Below are positions 37,770 to 49,689 of a stretch of 64,000 bases of DNA, piece by piece. Under the pieces are notes generated by a model. It saw only the letters and a program-made list of their open reading frames with translations, was not told where the DNA came from and searched no databases. Made by a program: the position numbers and the translations under genes. Every line of letters starts with the position of its first letter. Within the stretch, counting starts at the first letter, position 1. Origin of the DNA: Membranipora membranacea (lineage: Eukaryota; Bryozoa; Gymnolaemata; Cheilostomatida; Membraniporidae); NCBI GenBank assembly GCA_914767715.1, contig OU612074.1, positions 2,371,501-2,435,500 of the forward strand. The letters run 5' to 3'.

Positions 37770-39186
37770 TGCAATGACTAGCTACGTACACATGAAGCTG
37801 TCATTGATACAACATACAGTAGGCCTAGTGCGCATCCACTCCACTATGTTTATTCAACTTGCTGTTGTCACAGAATAGGTTGTTTTATTGTCCCTTACAA
37901 TAGACCACATCATCAGTGCATTGTCCAAACACATGGTTGTCAAGATATAATTGCTGTAGATATGTATATCTTAAGTTGCCCATCCACGCAACATTTTTCA
38001 ACAAAAATATTTATTGACGATTTCGTCACAAATTTTACTGCAAGCATTTGGCTTACAAAACAGTAAAAGGATCCCAACACATAAACAACTTCATCGTCAA
38101 TAAAGATAGAATTTTGCAATAATTGCAGTTTTGCAATTGTTGGGTGCAGTATGATACGACAGATTTGCGTTGAATGAATTTTAAATTTTCAGTCATATAT
38201 CTTTTCAACTCATCTGTGCGGCAAAACTTTCCAAGTAAATAGATCAGCTTTGCTAGATCACCAAGGATTAGGAAGAGATACATTTTCAGTTTATGCATAT
38301 TGTAAGTGATGCTAATGTGAAGATTTTCAGTCTAATTTTTCACATCCAACAAAAAAACAGTTTAGGGTATGGCAACATATTTTGAGTTAGTATGTAGAAC
38401 TTGCTCAGTTATTTCCTCTTACCATAATTGGTAGAATAAATCAACTGTTTGAATTCAAGATCGATCCTCAGACGAGATTCTCTTTTTCTCATTTATATGG
38501 GTGGCTTGGGACTTGGACTGGAGTAAGTTAGATAAAGATATAGCTGTATCTAAATGAATATCTTTTAATTTCTTAATAATCATAATATAAAGCATGGAGA
38601 GTCAGTATTTCAGTCGGATGAGAGGTTTGACAGGGATTTATTGCTTTGGTTTAGCTTGCCGTATAATTTTGATAAAATCTCCTGTCAATCGGTGCATACA
38701 AAGACAAGTCTTGTAGATGTTTTGTGTCCAAAAAATATCTAGAATTCTTCCATAACTAATTAGTAATGACCAATCAAACATCTTCTTTCTAATTCCAGAG
38801 GAGTTATACAGCTAGACTAACAGACTTGAGCATTTTAAAATGATTTAAGAAATCGTTCTTATTTGCTATTAAACTCTAATTACTCCAGTCCCAAGGCAAA
38901 CTGCATATTAGGTTCCTTCTTTGAACCTTATATTGCCTACATGGACTTGCAGCAACGTATACTCCAGTCATAACAACACAACGATCGGCACGCCTCAAGA
39001 CACAATCAAAGCCTAAGACAAGAAACAGTGCTGAGGTCAAAATGACCTATCATTCATTAATATAAAATGATTAGTAACAACTTTACTCAACACGCAATTA
39101 GCTCTCTCATTCTTTTTTTGTTTTTGAAGATCAGTAATGGATTTTTTTCTCCCATTTGAATCCTTGAAAAAATGAAATAAAGCCAG
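37770..39186. other. Intergenic region
   Basis: The 3' flank of S3, then AT-rich sequence without a supported gene or repeat. Confidence 0.4.

Positions 39187-39259
<73 letters not shown>
39187..39259. repeat. (TA)n microsatellite
   Basis: About 36 TA units with a single ACAT interruption near 39217. The open frame of alternating Tyr and Ile on the minus strand is only this repeat. Confidence 0.95.
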
Positions 39260-39262
<3 letters not shown>

Positions 39263-39629
39263 TGAACAACCAGTTACTGGTTATACCACACTTCAAGAAT
39301 CTTTTGGAAGCATACTGTAACATAACATTTGAGCTTTCTGAATGTTGCCTACTGTTGCAGCTTTTTACAATTGATATGACCACTAATGTAAATTCCAATT
39401 TTCTACACAAAACATCAGGTTGTCAAGACATCGGTAGGAAGCCTGCCTGGCAGCCAACTAGGCCTTATGCTAAAACCAGCTCAGCTCACAATATCACTAA
39501 ATTATGTATCGTTGTGTCAATTGGTAAATTAGACAGTTCTCTCAGATCAAGACAGAAAATTATTCCGTTTGCATAGATAGGTAACTCCGAAGTATAAATT
39601 TGCGAGGGGTGCAACTTGAGAGTGATGAT

Positions 39630-39785
39630 GATGTAACGTGAAGATGTAACGTGAAGATGTAACGTGAAGATGTCACATGATGATGTCATATGATGATGTC
39701 ACATGATGATGTCACATAATGATGTCACATTATGATGTAACATGATGTTACCTGATGATGTCACATGATGATGTCACATAGTGGT
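39630..39785 (+). repeat. GATGATGTCACAT minisatellite
   Basis: Tandem units change along the array from GATGTAACGTGAA to GATGATGTCACAT and its variants. Each unit contains TGTCACA or TAACGTGA. Confidence 0.85.
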
Positions 39786-40324
39786 TGATGTTGTTTAGAC
39801 AACAACTACACAGGAGGTGTAAAATTGCCATTTTAGACCATGCAGACGATCGCCATATTAGTGATATTTACAAAAGCAAAGAGATGGAAACCAATCAAAA
39901 AACCATTACATAAAATCTTAACAAAGAAAGATTCTTACCGGTCAAGAGAGATTTCCCATGGGAGGTGTTTATCAAAAAGTCCTGTAGGCCCATTAGTGCC
40001 TCCACCTGGAAATGTTTATCTTTGTTCATATTCACCTTTGCATCAGTTTTTTCCCTTCAAAAAACCCATCACTAATTGAGGTACTATTACAAAGTGATCG
40101 ATGTGAAGACTAGATGAAAGACACGTACGTCACTACAAATACATAGGGAAAAATCTAAAATACAGAAGTTTATGAATTGTGTTTTTTTAAGTCAAATTCA
40201 TTTATTGATCACAGTTTATCTGTGGAATTTAACTCTCACTGCGCATTACATGATTGCTGATTTTGTTAAAAAATCATATCCATAAACATACATGTGATCT
40301 CTTTGTATTTCTTTACATCAGGAG

Positions 40325-40530
40325 GAGCCAGTCGGCTAAATGGAGAAGCAAAGGCTGTGAGATACTGTTGCTTACAGCTAACGCCAGGAAGAGCATAAAG
40401 GCGCAATGGAGAAGGAGGGGTAGAAGCTGTAAGATACTGTTGCTCACAGCTAACGTCAGTATGTGCCAGGAGTCTAAATGGAGAAGGAGAGGCAGAAGCT
40501 GTGATATCTCAAGTTCCCACAGCTCATGGT
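40325..40530 (+). repeat. Three-unit 66-72 bp tandem repeat, open on both strands
   Basis: The word AATGGAGAAG recurs at 40339, 40405 and 40477, each followed by AGAAGCTGT/AAGGCTGTGA and ACAGCTAACG-like words. Because spacing is a multiple of three, open frames persist on plus (40254-40556, repeats of WRRRGRSC and ILLLTAN) and minus (40313-40765, Leu-rich). I see no start context, splice partner or family, so coding is not claimed. Confidence 0.65.
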
Positions 40531-40774
40531 CAAGTGATATCGATGATAGGAAGTGAGGTGATGAGGAAAGAACATGAGTAGAAGGGATGAGGAGATAAGA
40601 TAAAGTGAGCTGACCGATACATACATACATCCGATCAGTGCGACTCTTTTGCTTAGGAATATGTGATCGAGAATGGTTTGGTGTGAGGTTGTGTTGGTTT
40701 GTGACCATTCTAGTTTTGCTGGATTTTCTGATCGAGACTTCTATGCCATGTCTTTCCACTATCAAATAACGAAC

Positions 40775-41285
40775 ATGTAGCTGATTTTAAATATCTTGGT
40801 ACAGTTTTTAGCAAGAACTTAAAATGGCACTCTAACACTGAGATTTTATATAACACGATAAGGTCAAGGTTTTACGCTTTTCTAGATTCAAAAATTTAAA
40901 GCCTTCTGGCGATCAAAAGGAATAATTTATACGGACGCTTATTGTCCCTATTTTAATATATAATGTAGAATTATGGGTTTATTCATGCACCAAAGGCGAT
41001 AGACAAATACTGTGTAAGCTTTTTAATAGAAATACCTAATGTTTAGACATGGTACACTAAGTCAATGCCAGGACTGAAAACTCAGCTCAGAATTATATTA
41101 GTTATGACACTCATACTTTACATCACTGCTATGAGACAGCCAGGTCACTCTATTGAATGCCGAAGAACATTCAAATTTTAAATGGCGACTGTATGAACAT
41201 CAAAAAAGCTTCTTCAACACTATTGTAACATAACTTGTCTTGGCAAAGCTTACCTCAATAAAGCCATCTTATCTTATTTAATATT
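40775..41285 (+). mobile_element. Decayed LINE: reverse-transcriptase C-terminal part and 3' end
   Basis: Across frameshifts and stops one can read ADFKYLGTVFSKNLKWHSNT, then RSRFYA, RFKNLKPSGDQKE and FIRTLIVPILIYNVELWVYS. FKYLG...LKW and P.L.Y..ELW are standard for the thumb region of LINE reverse transcriptases. The copy ends in AATAAAGCCATCTTATCTTATT, a typical short-repeat LINE tail. A second copy of this 3' end lies at 15288-15412. The element ends about 65 bp before the first visible exon of S4. Confidence 0.8.
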
Positions 41286-41348
41286 CATGTTAATACTGAA
41301 TTTCTTGTGAGTTGAGCTTTGAAAATATGTATCATTTCATTTTTCAAG

Positions 41349-43880
41349 TGACAAGAAACCAACTGTAGACAACGTTTGGAAGGGAGCAATTATGTACACA
41401 TTTCCATAAACCCATATCAATAACACAGACAGAGAAGGTTGGGGTGACTGAAGACCCACAGATTTGTGACAGTCTTCTAGAGAGTGAGAGCTATCTAAAT
41501 AAATCAGATTTCCGTATTCAGCTGAAAGCAGCTACTCCAGGCTCAGGTAGTGACTGGTGTAGAACAACCATCAGTCTACTTACAGGTTATATTTATATAT
41601 TTGATAGTTTCACAACATCCATAGCCAGTTTGAATTTCGATATCCCTAAAGGAGTTGAGTATTTGGAGGGAAAGTTTTCCTTTTCGAACAGGCTTTAAAT
41701 AATAGCCAAAATTTAATATAGCTATTATTTACTATCTTTTGTACATGATAGAAACTTTTAACTCTGTTTGCAATAACTAGTGCTGTAATAAACAGAATTT
41801 GCCTTCCGTATTCCCCAAAAGACTTGGCCATTGCCCTCGAGAGAATCACAAGCAAGCTAACTCCGAAAATTACGAATACCTAGCACTCTGAAATTCTACC
41901 AGCAGTTAGAGTTCCATGTGAAGTGATTGATGCGCTGTTGCAAATTTAAACCCAAAGCATGCTATAATTTTTATAAATCCAGGCAAGTAAGTTATATTGA
42001 AAGTGGTTGTGCATTACAAATTTGATAAGGTACTTTTGTTTTATACAGCTAAATTATTTGGCATTAGCATGTTGTTAAGATTTACTGCAGCAAGAACTTC
42101 AAAGTTTGAAACCCAGACAGGGTGAAGATCAGACTCAATTGCTTGTGCTATGAACATAGTTAATTAATACTAAACTTTTAGATCAAGCGTTTGAAAATTA
42201 GCAAAGTTAGAACTCAATTTATTCACTTTAGACTTGCAAAAACTAGAGTTGACTCTCATTTTTAAAATAATGAAAAAGGAAAAATATAAGTCAAAAATAT
42301 AGAACAAATACTAAAAATTAGTCAGCTAACATACCTGTGCTGGTCTGTGGCTCAGGGTGAACTGGTTTAACATGTTTTACCACTCCAGCTTTTATACCAG
42401 AAAAATGTTGAGAAAAGCTATTAATTACTTCAAGAAAAATGGTTACAAAATATTCTCGAATAATCCAAAATCCGCCTTAAAACACGTGTTGTGCGGTGAA
42501 AAATTGCAAGCAGATCTTATTCGAGCTGAAAATGCAAGGTACCACTAGGTGCAGATGGTCAAGTAAATCCATAAAGTTGTTTATTAGGTAATCCTCTCGG
42601 AAAACCCACATGTAAGGGCATTTATGGGGTTTGGTAATGGACTTTTTTGACAAATGGGCATGACAATTGGTAAAAACAAGAACAAAAACAAGACCTAGCG
42701 GGGAGCAAAGGGTGAAACTTAGGTCACAGAAAAACTTGGAAAATTAGCTTGGGGTGAAAATTGTTTCAAATGAATTCTGCTGTCCATGATGTTTACAGTG
42801 CTATTTAATATTGAGCCGCCCCTCCCCTCCACTAGCTAAACTTACTTTAGCCAATATTAACTGTTTTCGGTTAATTTGTTGGTGGAACAAAATAAATTCC
42901 TCTTGTTATTTTCCCTTTTGTAGATTTGAAAACATACATCAAAGTTTTTGAAAGAGGGAAAGTACACAATCTATTTCAAATCACATTATCCATACATCAA
43001 GTCACACAGCGGCGCGGGAGACGCCAGATGGTGATTGATATCCTCATGAACACGCTGAGAGGGTAGTTATTGTTATCAGAAATCCTCCAGATGCAGCAAT
43101 CTCAGAATATAAAATAAGGTAATCTTAGATTGGCATAAAATCAAGGAGCATTATTACACCAGCTGGGCTTATCTTAAATTTTTCCTTTTTTGCAACTATT
43201 CAACATGGATTATGGGAGTTATCCTTTCTCAATGTAGTACCCGACAACTCTAGCCTTGCTAACGATAATTATTCAGTGATGATTTCAAAATCATGACCAC
43301 ATTCAAGTTTAGATCAATATTTTCCTGTAATTTTGCTACAGACAGAGAATTGAAAGGAGACATGGTAGAAATCATGTTAAATATGACCATGTAGAGAACG
43401 TCGTAACAGAAGAGGACTTTGTGAAGCAGACATCAGAAGGGGCATTTCCCTCTGTCAGTGAGTATAAAATCGTCGAGAGATCGTCACCCAAGGAGGGAGT
43501 TAGAATTTTTTCAATGATCTGTAACTGTCAACACGCGTATAATTTCTATCACTCTTAATAGGAACAAAAAAAATTCAAGATGGGAAATTATTGACCACTG
43601 GAAATTTAATCAACATGGTCAAAATTTCATATAATATATAATACCAAACACAGATCATTTTTAAGGTAACAACCCAGCCAAGGATTATTTTATAATGCTA
43701 CTGAAAAATAACATGACATTTCTAGAGAATCTTAAGAAAACAAGACAGACAAAAGGACCACAAACCACAAAGAGAAAAGCAAGACGACACTCAGGGCATT
43801 CTGAGCAAGTAGAGGGGATCGTGTCGCATGTTAAAAGTCTACACTCTGATAAATATGATAATATTCCAAATCTAAGTTGA
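41349..43880 (+). pseudogene. Decayed WSCD-like sulfotransferase S4
   Basis: Homologues of four of the six exons are visible: exon 2 at 41349-41585, exon 3 at 42924-43118, exon 4 at 43342-43457 and exon 6 at about 43690-43880. Exon 2 has the S2-like start SDKKP but a stop (TAA, 41407-41409) and a frameshift before the conserved VTEDPQICDSLLE. Exon 3 lacks the codons for the EVFDFMHEKN region and has further indels, although RNPPDAAISEY is still readable. Exon 4 is open and has the normal 116-bp length. I could not find exon 1 or exon 5. The last exon begins without a clear acceptor and ends in TGA. S2 is its closest relative. The PAPS loop TPGSGSDWCRTTI is intact, but no full protein can be made. 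Confidence 0.8.
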
Positions 43881-45255
43881 CCAGGATTAATTAGATGCCA
43901 GTTACAAAATTTTTATCTCGCATTGTTAAAAATTATGCCACTTACAATTTTTGGATTATTTGTATTTCAAGGTTATTTTAAAAACTGAGATGATGTTTAT
44001 TATATATTTATTATCGTGACATTGAGAACAAAGATAAAACCTATAAGTCCAATATCAGTTAGGGTGAGAGGTCTCTGCTGTGCAAAGAAATTAAACTGTT
44101 ATATATATTACTAATGGGAGTTATGGCAAGGTGGTCGGTGCCCTGCCTCTGTCTATTGCCCTTCACTCTAGCCCCTGGATGGTCAATGTTTCCATTTTAA
44201 TCCTTCAATTTTCCTTTCATTGTAAGAGGTTTTATACATTCCTTATTTCGGTGGAATGATAGTAGAAAAAGCAATCATTTCAGGATTTCTTATCCCATCT
44301 AATTTTTACTATTGCTAATCCTTGTTTTATTTCCCATAATTGTATGTGGAAAATATAATTTGGCCATTTTTAACCAGATACTCCCACTGTGTGTGGCAGA
44401 TAATTGTACCAACATCATTTCAACTGGACACAAGAGTAATGGTACCTGTGTCGGTTTGAGATTTATTTGCAGCATAAGGTTAAAGAAAACATCATGAAGC
44501 GGCAGCTAAATTTCGAGTGTCACTCATAATCATCTTATGAACACACCGAAAAGATCTGAAGTTGTAGTCAGTCTCTTTAGCTGTAATGGCCATATCTTAT
44601 AACTATTACCTCAGTCCTCACACAGTGTGGGCGATTTTAACTTCACAAGCGTCCTTGGGCTGTAATAGCATTAAGCTATTGACAGGGCGCAAACATCGGT
44701 GTTAGGTTTCATTTGTGCCAGGCTACAAGAGAGAAATATTGCGGTGTATGTGATAAGAGCCTTCTGGTAAAACAATCTTCTTGTGAGTTTGCGGTGTTTT
44801 AGTGTTATCCTAAACCAGGGTCTTATGGTAAATTGACTTAAATATTTCATTTACCAGAAGAAATGATAAACTACATGGTGTGGCTTTCTTATTGTAATCT
44901 TACGGTAAACGTGTCATAATCATGAATGCTTTGTCTCTGTGATTGCAGCATACATGACTATGACTATTCAACAAATGCATCACAACCAAGAAGAGAATAC
45001 TTGTTGTTTGAAATCCGAAATTGGGAATAGGGCTTTATAATCTGCTTTAGAGGCAATACCCCTAAATCATTTTGACAGTGGTTTTGGTCATATTATGAAT
45101 ATTGCAATGTGTTTGCTGAGATCTCTTTTTATTTTCAATATTATTCGCCTGCCAACCGTGTGATAAAAACTTACAGGGATTAAAAATAGAAAATTCATAA
45201 TATTGTTGATATAAAAAAATACAGAATTTTCAATTGCGTGTCAAAGGACAACGTG
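43881..45255. other. Intergenic region
   Basis: No gene, repeat or RNA could be supported here. A small open frame at 44312-44497 shows no family features. Confidence 0.4.
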
Positions 45256-46637
45256 TCATATACAGAGAAATATCAAGCCATTGTCAGTATGAACCAGAGA
45301 TGCAGGCGAAAGATATGGTAGAATGTTTTGCTTCACTGTTATAATCTCTTCTGTTTCATGAGTAACCTGGTAGGCATGATAGTGGGAACAGAAAAACGTT
45401 TCAACTACAGTGCATGTGAACTGATACGTGCTCCCATCAGGAAGCATAGATTTGATTTTGCCAAATACAGGCTGGGTTAGCGTGTCGTTTACCTCAACCA
45501 CCAAGTAATCTCCAACACGATAATCAGTACCTCCTATTTCTACCCCATGTTTATTTTTGACTATATTCATCACAGTCTCCTGCATATCGGCATATCCCTT
45601 GATTGGGTAGCGTTTTGCCACTGTGAGAGGAAGGTTCTTGAAGTTACCTACAGAAAAATAAAACTCGAGATTCAAGCATTGTTCATTTCTGGTATGTACT
45701 ACCATTTAGCAATTTCAAAGGAAATTGTTTGTGCCTGAAGGGCGGGCCGCAAATGTCTGTGCAAATTTGCTCTCAGTTTGTAGGCAGGTTGGACAACACC
45801 TTGGGATCCAACAGGTCCCAGTAGGCAGTGGACTGCAGTGGGATTCGAACCCTCAACCTTCAACACTTGCATGCTGAAGTCCGGCACTCTAACCAACTGG
45901 GCCATCTCCTACTCCTAAGGTGTTGTTGAGGAAATATATCACGCTGTTACAACTGGTATAAATGGATATCATACTCACACGAAACTGAGGCCACTAGCTT
46001 TGCTTTGTTTAGATTCATATCGCATGCACCAGTAATTGATAAGCGGCCCATGATCTCTGATGCAGTGACCATGTGTGTCATGAAATGGGCTTTGGGAGTT
46101 AGGTTTACTATATCTCCATACACCTATGAGAAAAGACAAGTATAAAACAGGCGTCATTAAGGGTGAACTGAGCTGTCAGGGAGGAAATCTAAATTGTTTA
46201 AAATTATAAAATGTGCTGGGGCTATGGAAGTTCGAGGCAGATATAGTTCACTATACAAATATTTTATGATAAGACAGTATACATATTAAAGATTTTGGTA
46301 CCAGCACCACTTTGGAAGAGGGAGGGCAGGCATAGGAGTTCAATAACAGCATTGGCAAAACTTTGTGCATGCTTAACTTAGACCTTTCAGCAACAACTGA
46401 CTGGGCTGAGGCAGAATCATAAGTGATGCGCTTGAATTTCAACTTACAGCGATAAACATGCTGTGATGTTCCTCTATTAGCCCTTCTAAGGTGTAACTGC
46501 AGTCAATTGTCATCTCGGGAGCAAAAACAATATCCATTATTGTTCTAAGCAGAAGAAATATTGCCCACTCAGGGTAGTCCACAGGGATTAGGTGTCCAAT
46601 CACTTGTGGAAGAAATCTGATGAGAGCCCACATTTGA
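45256..46637 (-). pseudogene. Transposase-like ORF relic (WCMRYE / NFKNLPLTVAKR family)
   Basis: Three exons on the minus strand: about 46637-46448, 46123-about 45979, and 45650-45256. Motifs in order are QMWALIRFLP, EGLIEEHHSMF, LTPKAHFMTHM, then GPLINYWCMRYESK, then NFKNLPLTVAKRYP. I know this order from uncharacterised proteins found in many copies in invertebrate genomes and believed to derive from DNA transposons; the exact superfamily I cannot name. GPLINYWCMRYESK is in a different frame from LTPKAHFMTHM in the same exon, so there is a frameshift near 46050-46085, although the frame through the exon happens to stay open. A SINE sits in the last intron. Upstream transposase parts were not found. 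Confidence 0.6.
45736..45911 (-). mobile_element. tRNA-derived SINE
   Basis: On the minus strand there is a perfect B-box GGTTCGAATCC (45851-45841) and an A-box TGGCCCAGTTGG (45904-45893) at normal tRNA spacing. They are followed by a non-tRNA body (TGCCTACTGGGACC...GGCCCGCCCTTC). The 3' boundary near 45736 is approximate. The element lies in the intron of the transposase-like relic. Confidence 0.7.
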
Positions 46638-49045
46638 CATTTGTTTCATCGACTCGACATTCCGTTGAACAGAGGGCCTGTTGGAGGCTTCGTGACTGCT
46701 GCAAAACATAAACAATTTCTGATAGTTAGTCTGGTCCATAGGTAACAGAGCTGACGGTGATTTACTCACATATCTCGGCTGTTATTGTCACTATTTCAAA
46801 GTCTGTAATTGAGTAGGTTAGGCCTACTGAAATCATATTTTTTCCACTTATGTTGTTGAGTAGCCTAGGTAACAATCATCCACCAAAGTAAAAACTTACC
46901 TATAGTCCAGTGATATGATCTTTTGGTTGAGATATTGTGAGTATATGATGGTTGTATTGTTTCATTTTGGAGACATTGCGTTGATGTACAATTTTCATTT
47001 GACCTGTTCTTCACCAAGGGTAAAATTGCTAGAAAATTTATTTGCTATTAAGAGGAGCACATAAATAATATTTTGATTTGTTTAGCTTCATGTATTGTTG
47101 GAGGAAGCTCAAGGCGTACTGTGGTTTGTCGCACCCCATATATGATCCAAAATGTTGGCATAATAGATTTAGCCTTGTAAACTAATATCTGGTGGTCTGA
47201 TCTTAAACTACTGGTGCCACTCAGACCAATCTGTGCTCATGGAATTCTGTATAGCTCAGAGATATCTAATTGAGATTGTCACCTGATAAGCAAATAATAT
47301 GCGCAAACCGATCTTCAAAAACAGGATTATGGCACTATTTCATACCCTAAATATTTGTAATGACTAGATGATATCTCCTTCTAATTTTTGTTTTGCCTCA
47401 AAATAAAGGAAAAAATACTTTTTTCCTAGTTGTAGATATCATATGAGTTTGATTGAATAGATAAGGCACATTCGGCAGCTAAGGGATTGGAGAGGCTGGA
47501 GAAGCGGATAGGCTTGCTGGAGCCCACAGGTAAGGGTCGCTGTAATTGTCATCTTTTGGGGCATAGCATAGACTGGTAATTGTTTATGAGATATAAACAG
47601 TGCAGTCCACATTGAAAGAATATTTATATAATTCATGTGGTTTACCTGTTTGAACATTGAGCATTAAAGCTTACCCTCTCTTTCTAGCACCATTGAACGA
47701 ATTGTACCGGGTTGAGGATTTCATTTGATATGTGGCGTTTGCATGACACTGGTGTACCATCCTGCTGATTCGCATAACTAATTACACAAACAGCGTTGAT
47801 ACATTTTTATCTCTTTTCTCCACAGATGATCACTGACTTTGAACGAGATTATCAGAAAGTGTGGGTTGAAATTTAGAGCGAGGGCTATGGATGTTTTGCT
47901 ACGCTTAATTATCTTAGCACCATGACAGACCTCCAAATACTTCTTAAATAGATAGTTCACATGTATCTACTAAATATTAAAACAAAATTTTATCATGCTT
48001 TTAAATCTGGATATTGCTTCTTATTTTAGCCCCAATTTTCACATAAATTTTTTTTGTGACAAACTTAATTACATACTCTCACCCTTCATTTTATTGTTCT
48101 AATTCAATTTTTCAAATTTACATACTGAATTCTTTATATTAAGCTTTTCTACCTCAGTGGTCATGGATTTTTATTTGTGATTTATTAATAACAATTCAAT
48201 TCTCTTAAGTAGAACATTTCCTCTTCATATCTACTGTGATAGTAAACACTTTGTGACTGTGTTGTCTAATTCTCCAGGCGATGTGCTTTTGATGAAAGGG
48301 TTTCTTATGCACAATTGTGAAAAAATTGAGCCTCTAGCAACAATCAGTTTTATCCTAACCTTCTAATCAATCAATATCATCACAACCTCTGGTAAAGTTT
48401 TATCAGAAGATAAAGATAAAGTAAAGCCATTGTTATTTATCACAAGCGCTGGTAAAATTTACGAGATCTTATCAATAATTACATTGTTTCTTATCAATCA
48501 GATGCAGTACAGCCATTGTTATTTTACCATAAGCCTTGGTAAAAGACTATGGTGTTATTGATTAGAAAATCATAATAAGATGACAAACAACTGGCAAAAT
48601 TAGAAGAGACTACATTGCTATAACTCAGTCTAGAGGTAGGTGGCACCAATTTTGCTTCAAAGATCTCACTATATGGTTGTTTTGATTGAAATTAAAGATG
48701 GGTGACCAGTTGGTACTGATTTATTCACATGTGGCACAGTGTGCGATCGGCATGCGAGGGGGGGGGGTAGGTCTTAATTATTTGTCACTTTGCTCCATGA
48801 ATGCCTTTTGCTCTAATGTTGCATTCTATATTCTATCTAGATCTACCGATCAAAATTTAGAGACAGATTCATCTTTCATTGGTAAAGGACAACCAGACTA
48901 AATGAAATAGCCCATATTTTGTTTGCCGAACTGACCACTAGCAGCTTGTATCATGAAAGTGTCCAATTTCTAATTGTCCTTTAGCAGAGAGCAAGAAAAC
49001 ATAAACATTTGTTTGTCCGGAAGCAGCAACGTAGTTTTCCAGTAT
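46638..49045. other. Gene-free interval with one small repeat cluster
   Basis: At 48361-48567 the ends TTCTAATCAAT and ATTGATTAGAA are inverted, and the interior has two direct copies of GCCATTGTTATTT...AAGC..TGGTAAAA (from about 48427 and 48513). This may be a small MITE. A G run lies at about 48758-48767. Nothing else could be supported. Confidence 0.4.
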
Positions 49046-49547
49046 AGACAGTTTTCTGAGCTCTGATTTAGGCCTCAATTCGGAGTTGTCCTCTCTCCAG
49101 TTTGGTTCTTTTAACCCACGTCGCATAGGAAAAACGTGCTGAAAAGAGGGTTATCTTGATAACCGTTTATAATAGGATAAAAATTATTTTTGATTCAGAA
49201 TCTGCAAAACTCATATGGTAATAGTTTTGAAAATAATTTTAGTATTTGGATAGTCAATTATAGCATTTTCTGCCTGTTTTGCGGACAATTTGGCAGAATT
49301 TTTCTTGAGTTTCGTCAATAAAATTAAGATTTTTCAACATTCAAGCCTCCGATGAATTGGAAACCCTGTCTCACAGGGTTTTCAATGGTGCAGACTCTGA
49401 ATCAAAACTCATTTTTATCCTAACATAAGCGGTTTTCAAGATAACCCTCTTTCAGCAGGTTTTTCCTATGCGGCGTGGGTTAAAAGTACCAAACTGGAGA
49501 GAGGACAACTCCAAATCGAGGCATAAATAAGAGCTCAGAAAACTGTC
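49046..49547. repeat. Foldback element: two 160-bp inverted arms
   Basis: The arms 49046-49206 and 49390-49547 are inverted copies with roughly 85-90% identity by eye, separated by about 183 bp. Landmarks in the left arm are GACAGTTTTCTGAGCTCT, TTTTAACCCACGTCGCATAGG and AGAGGGTTATCTTGATAACC. A transcript would form a long hairpin. Each arm, read outward, keeps a short similar open frame (MRRGLK.PNWREDNS). Confidence 0.8.
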
Positions 49548-49689
49548 TATTTCCAGAAGAACAGGAGGTAAGATTGAGACGTTATTATCAAATTGAGATG
49601 CTTTGATTGTTTTTAGGAGGCTAAAAGGATAGTCTTTAGTTCCAGGATGCGATACGACATTTGAATTGAACCAATGCTCAGCAGCCTAC

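Noticed and set aside
39087-39410. Open frame with long alternating Tyr-Ile run
   Set aside because: It is a translation of the TA microsatellite.
42357-42548. 63-codon frame within an intron of S4
   Set aside because: No similarity to the sulfotransferase exons and no known motif.
45841-45904. Functional tRNA gene on the minus strand
   Set aside because: A- and B-boxes are good, but the acceptor stem is not closed and a non-tRNA body follows directly, so it is the head of a SINE.
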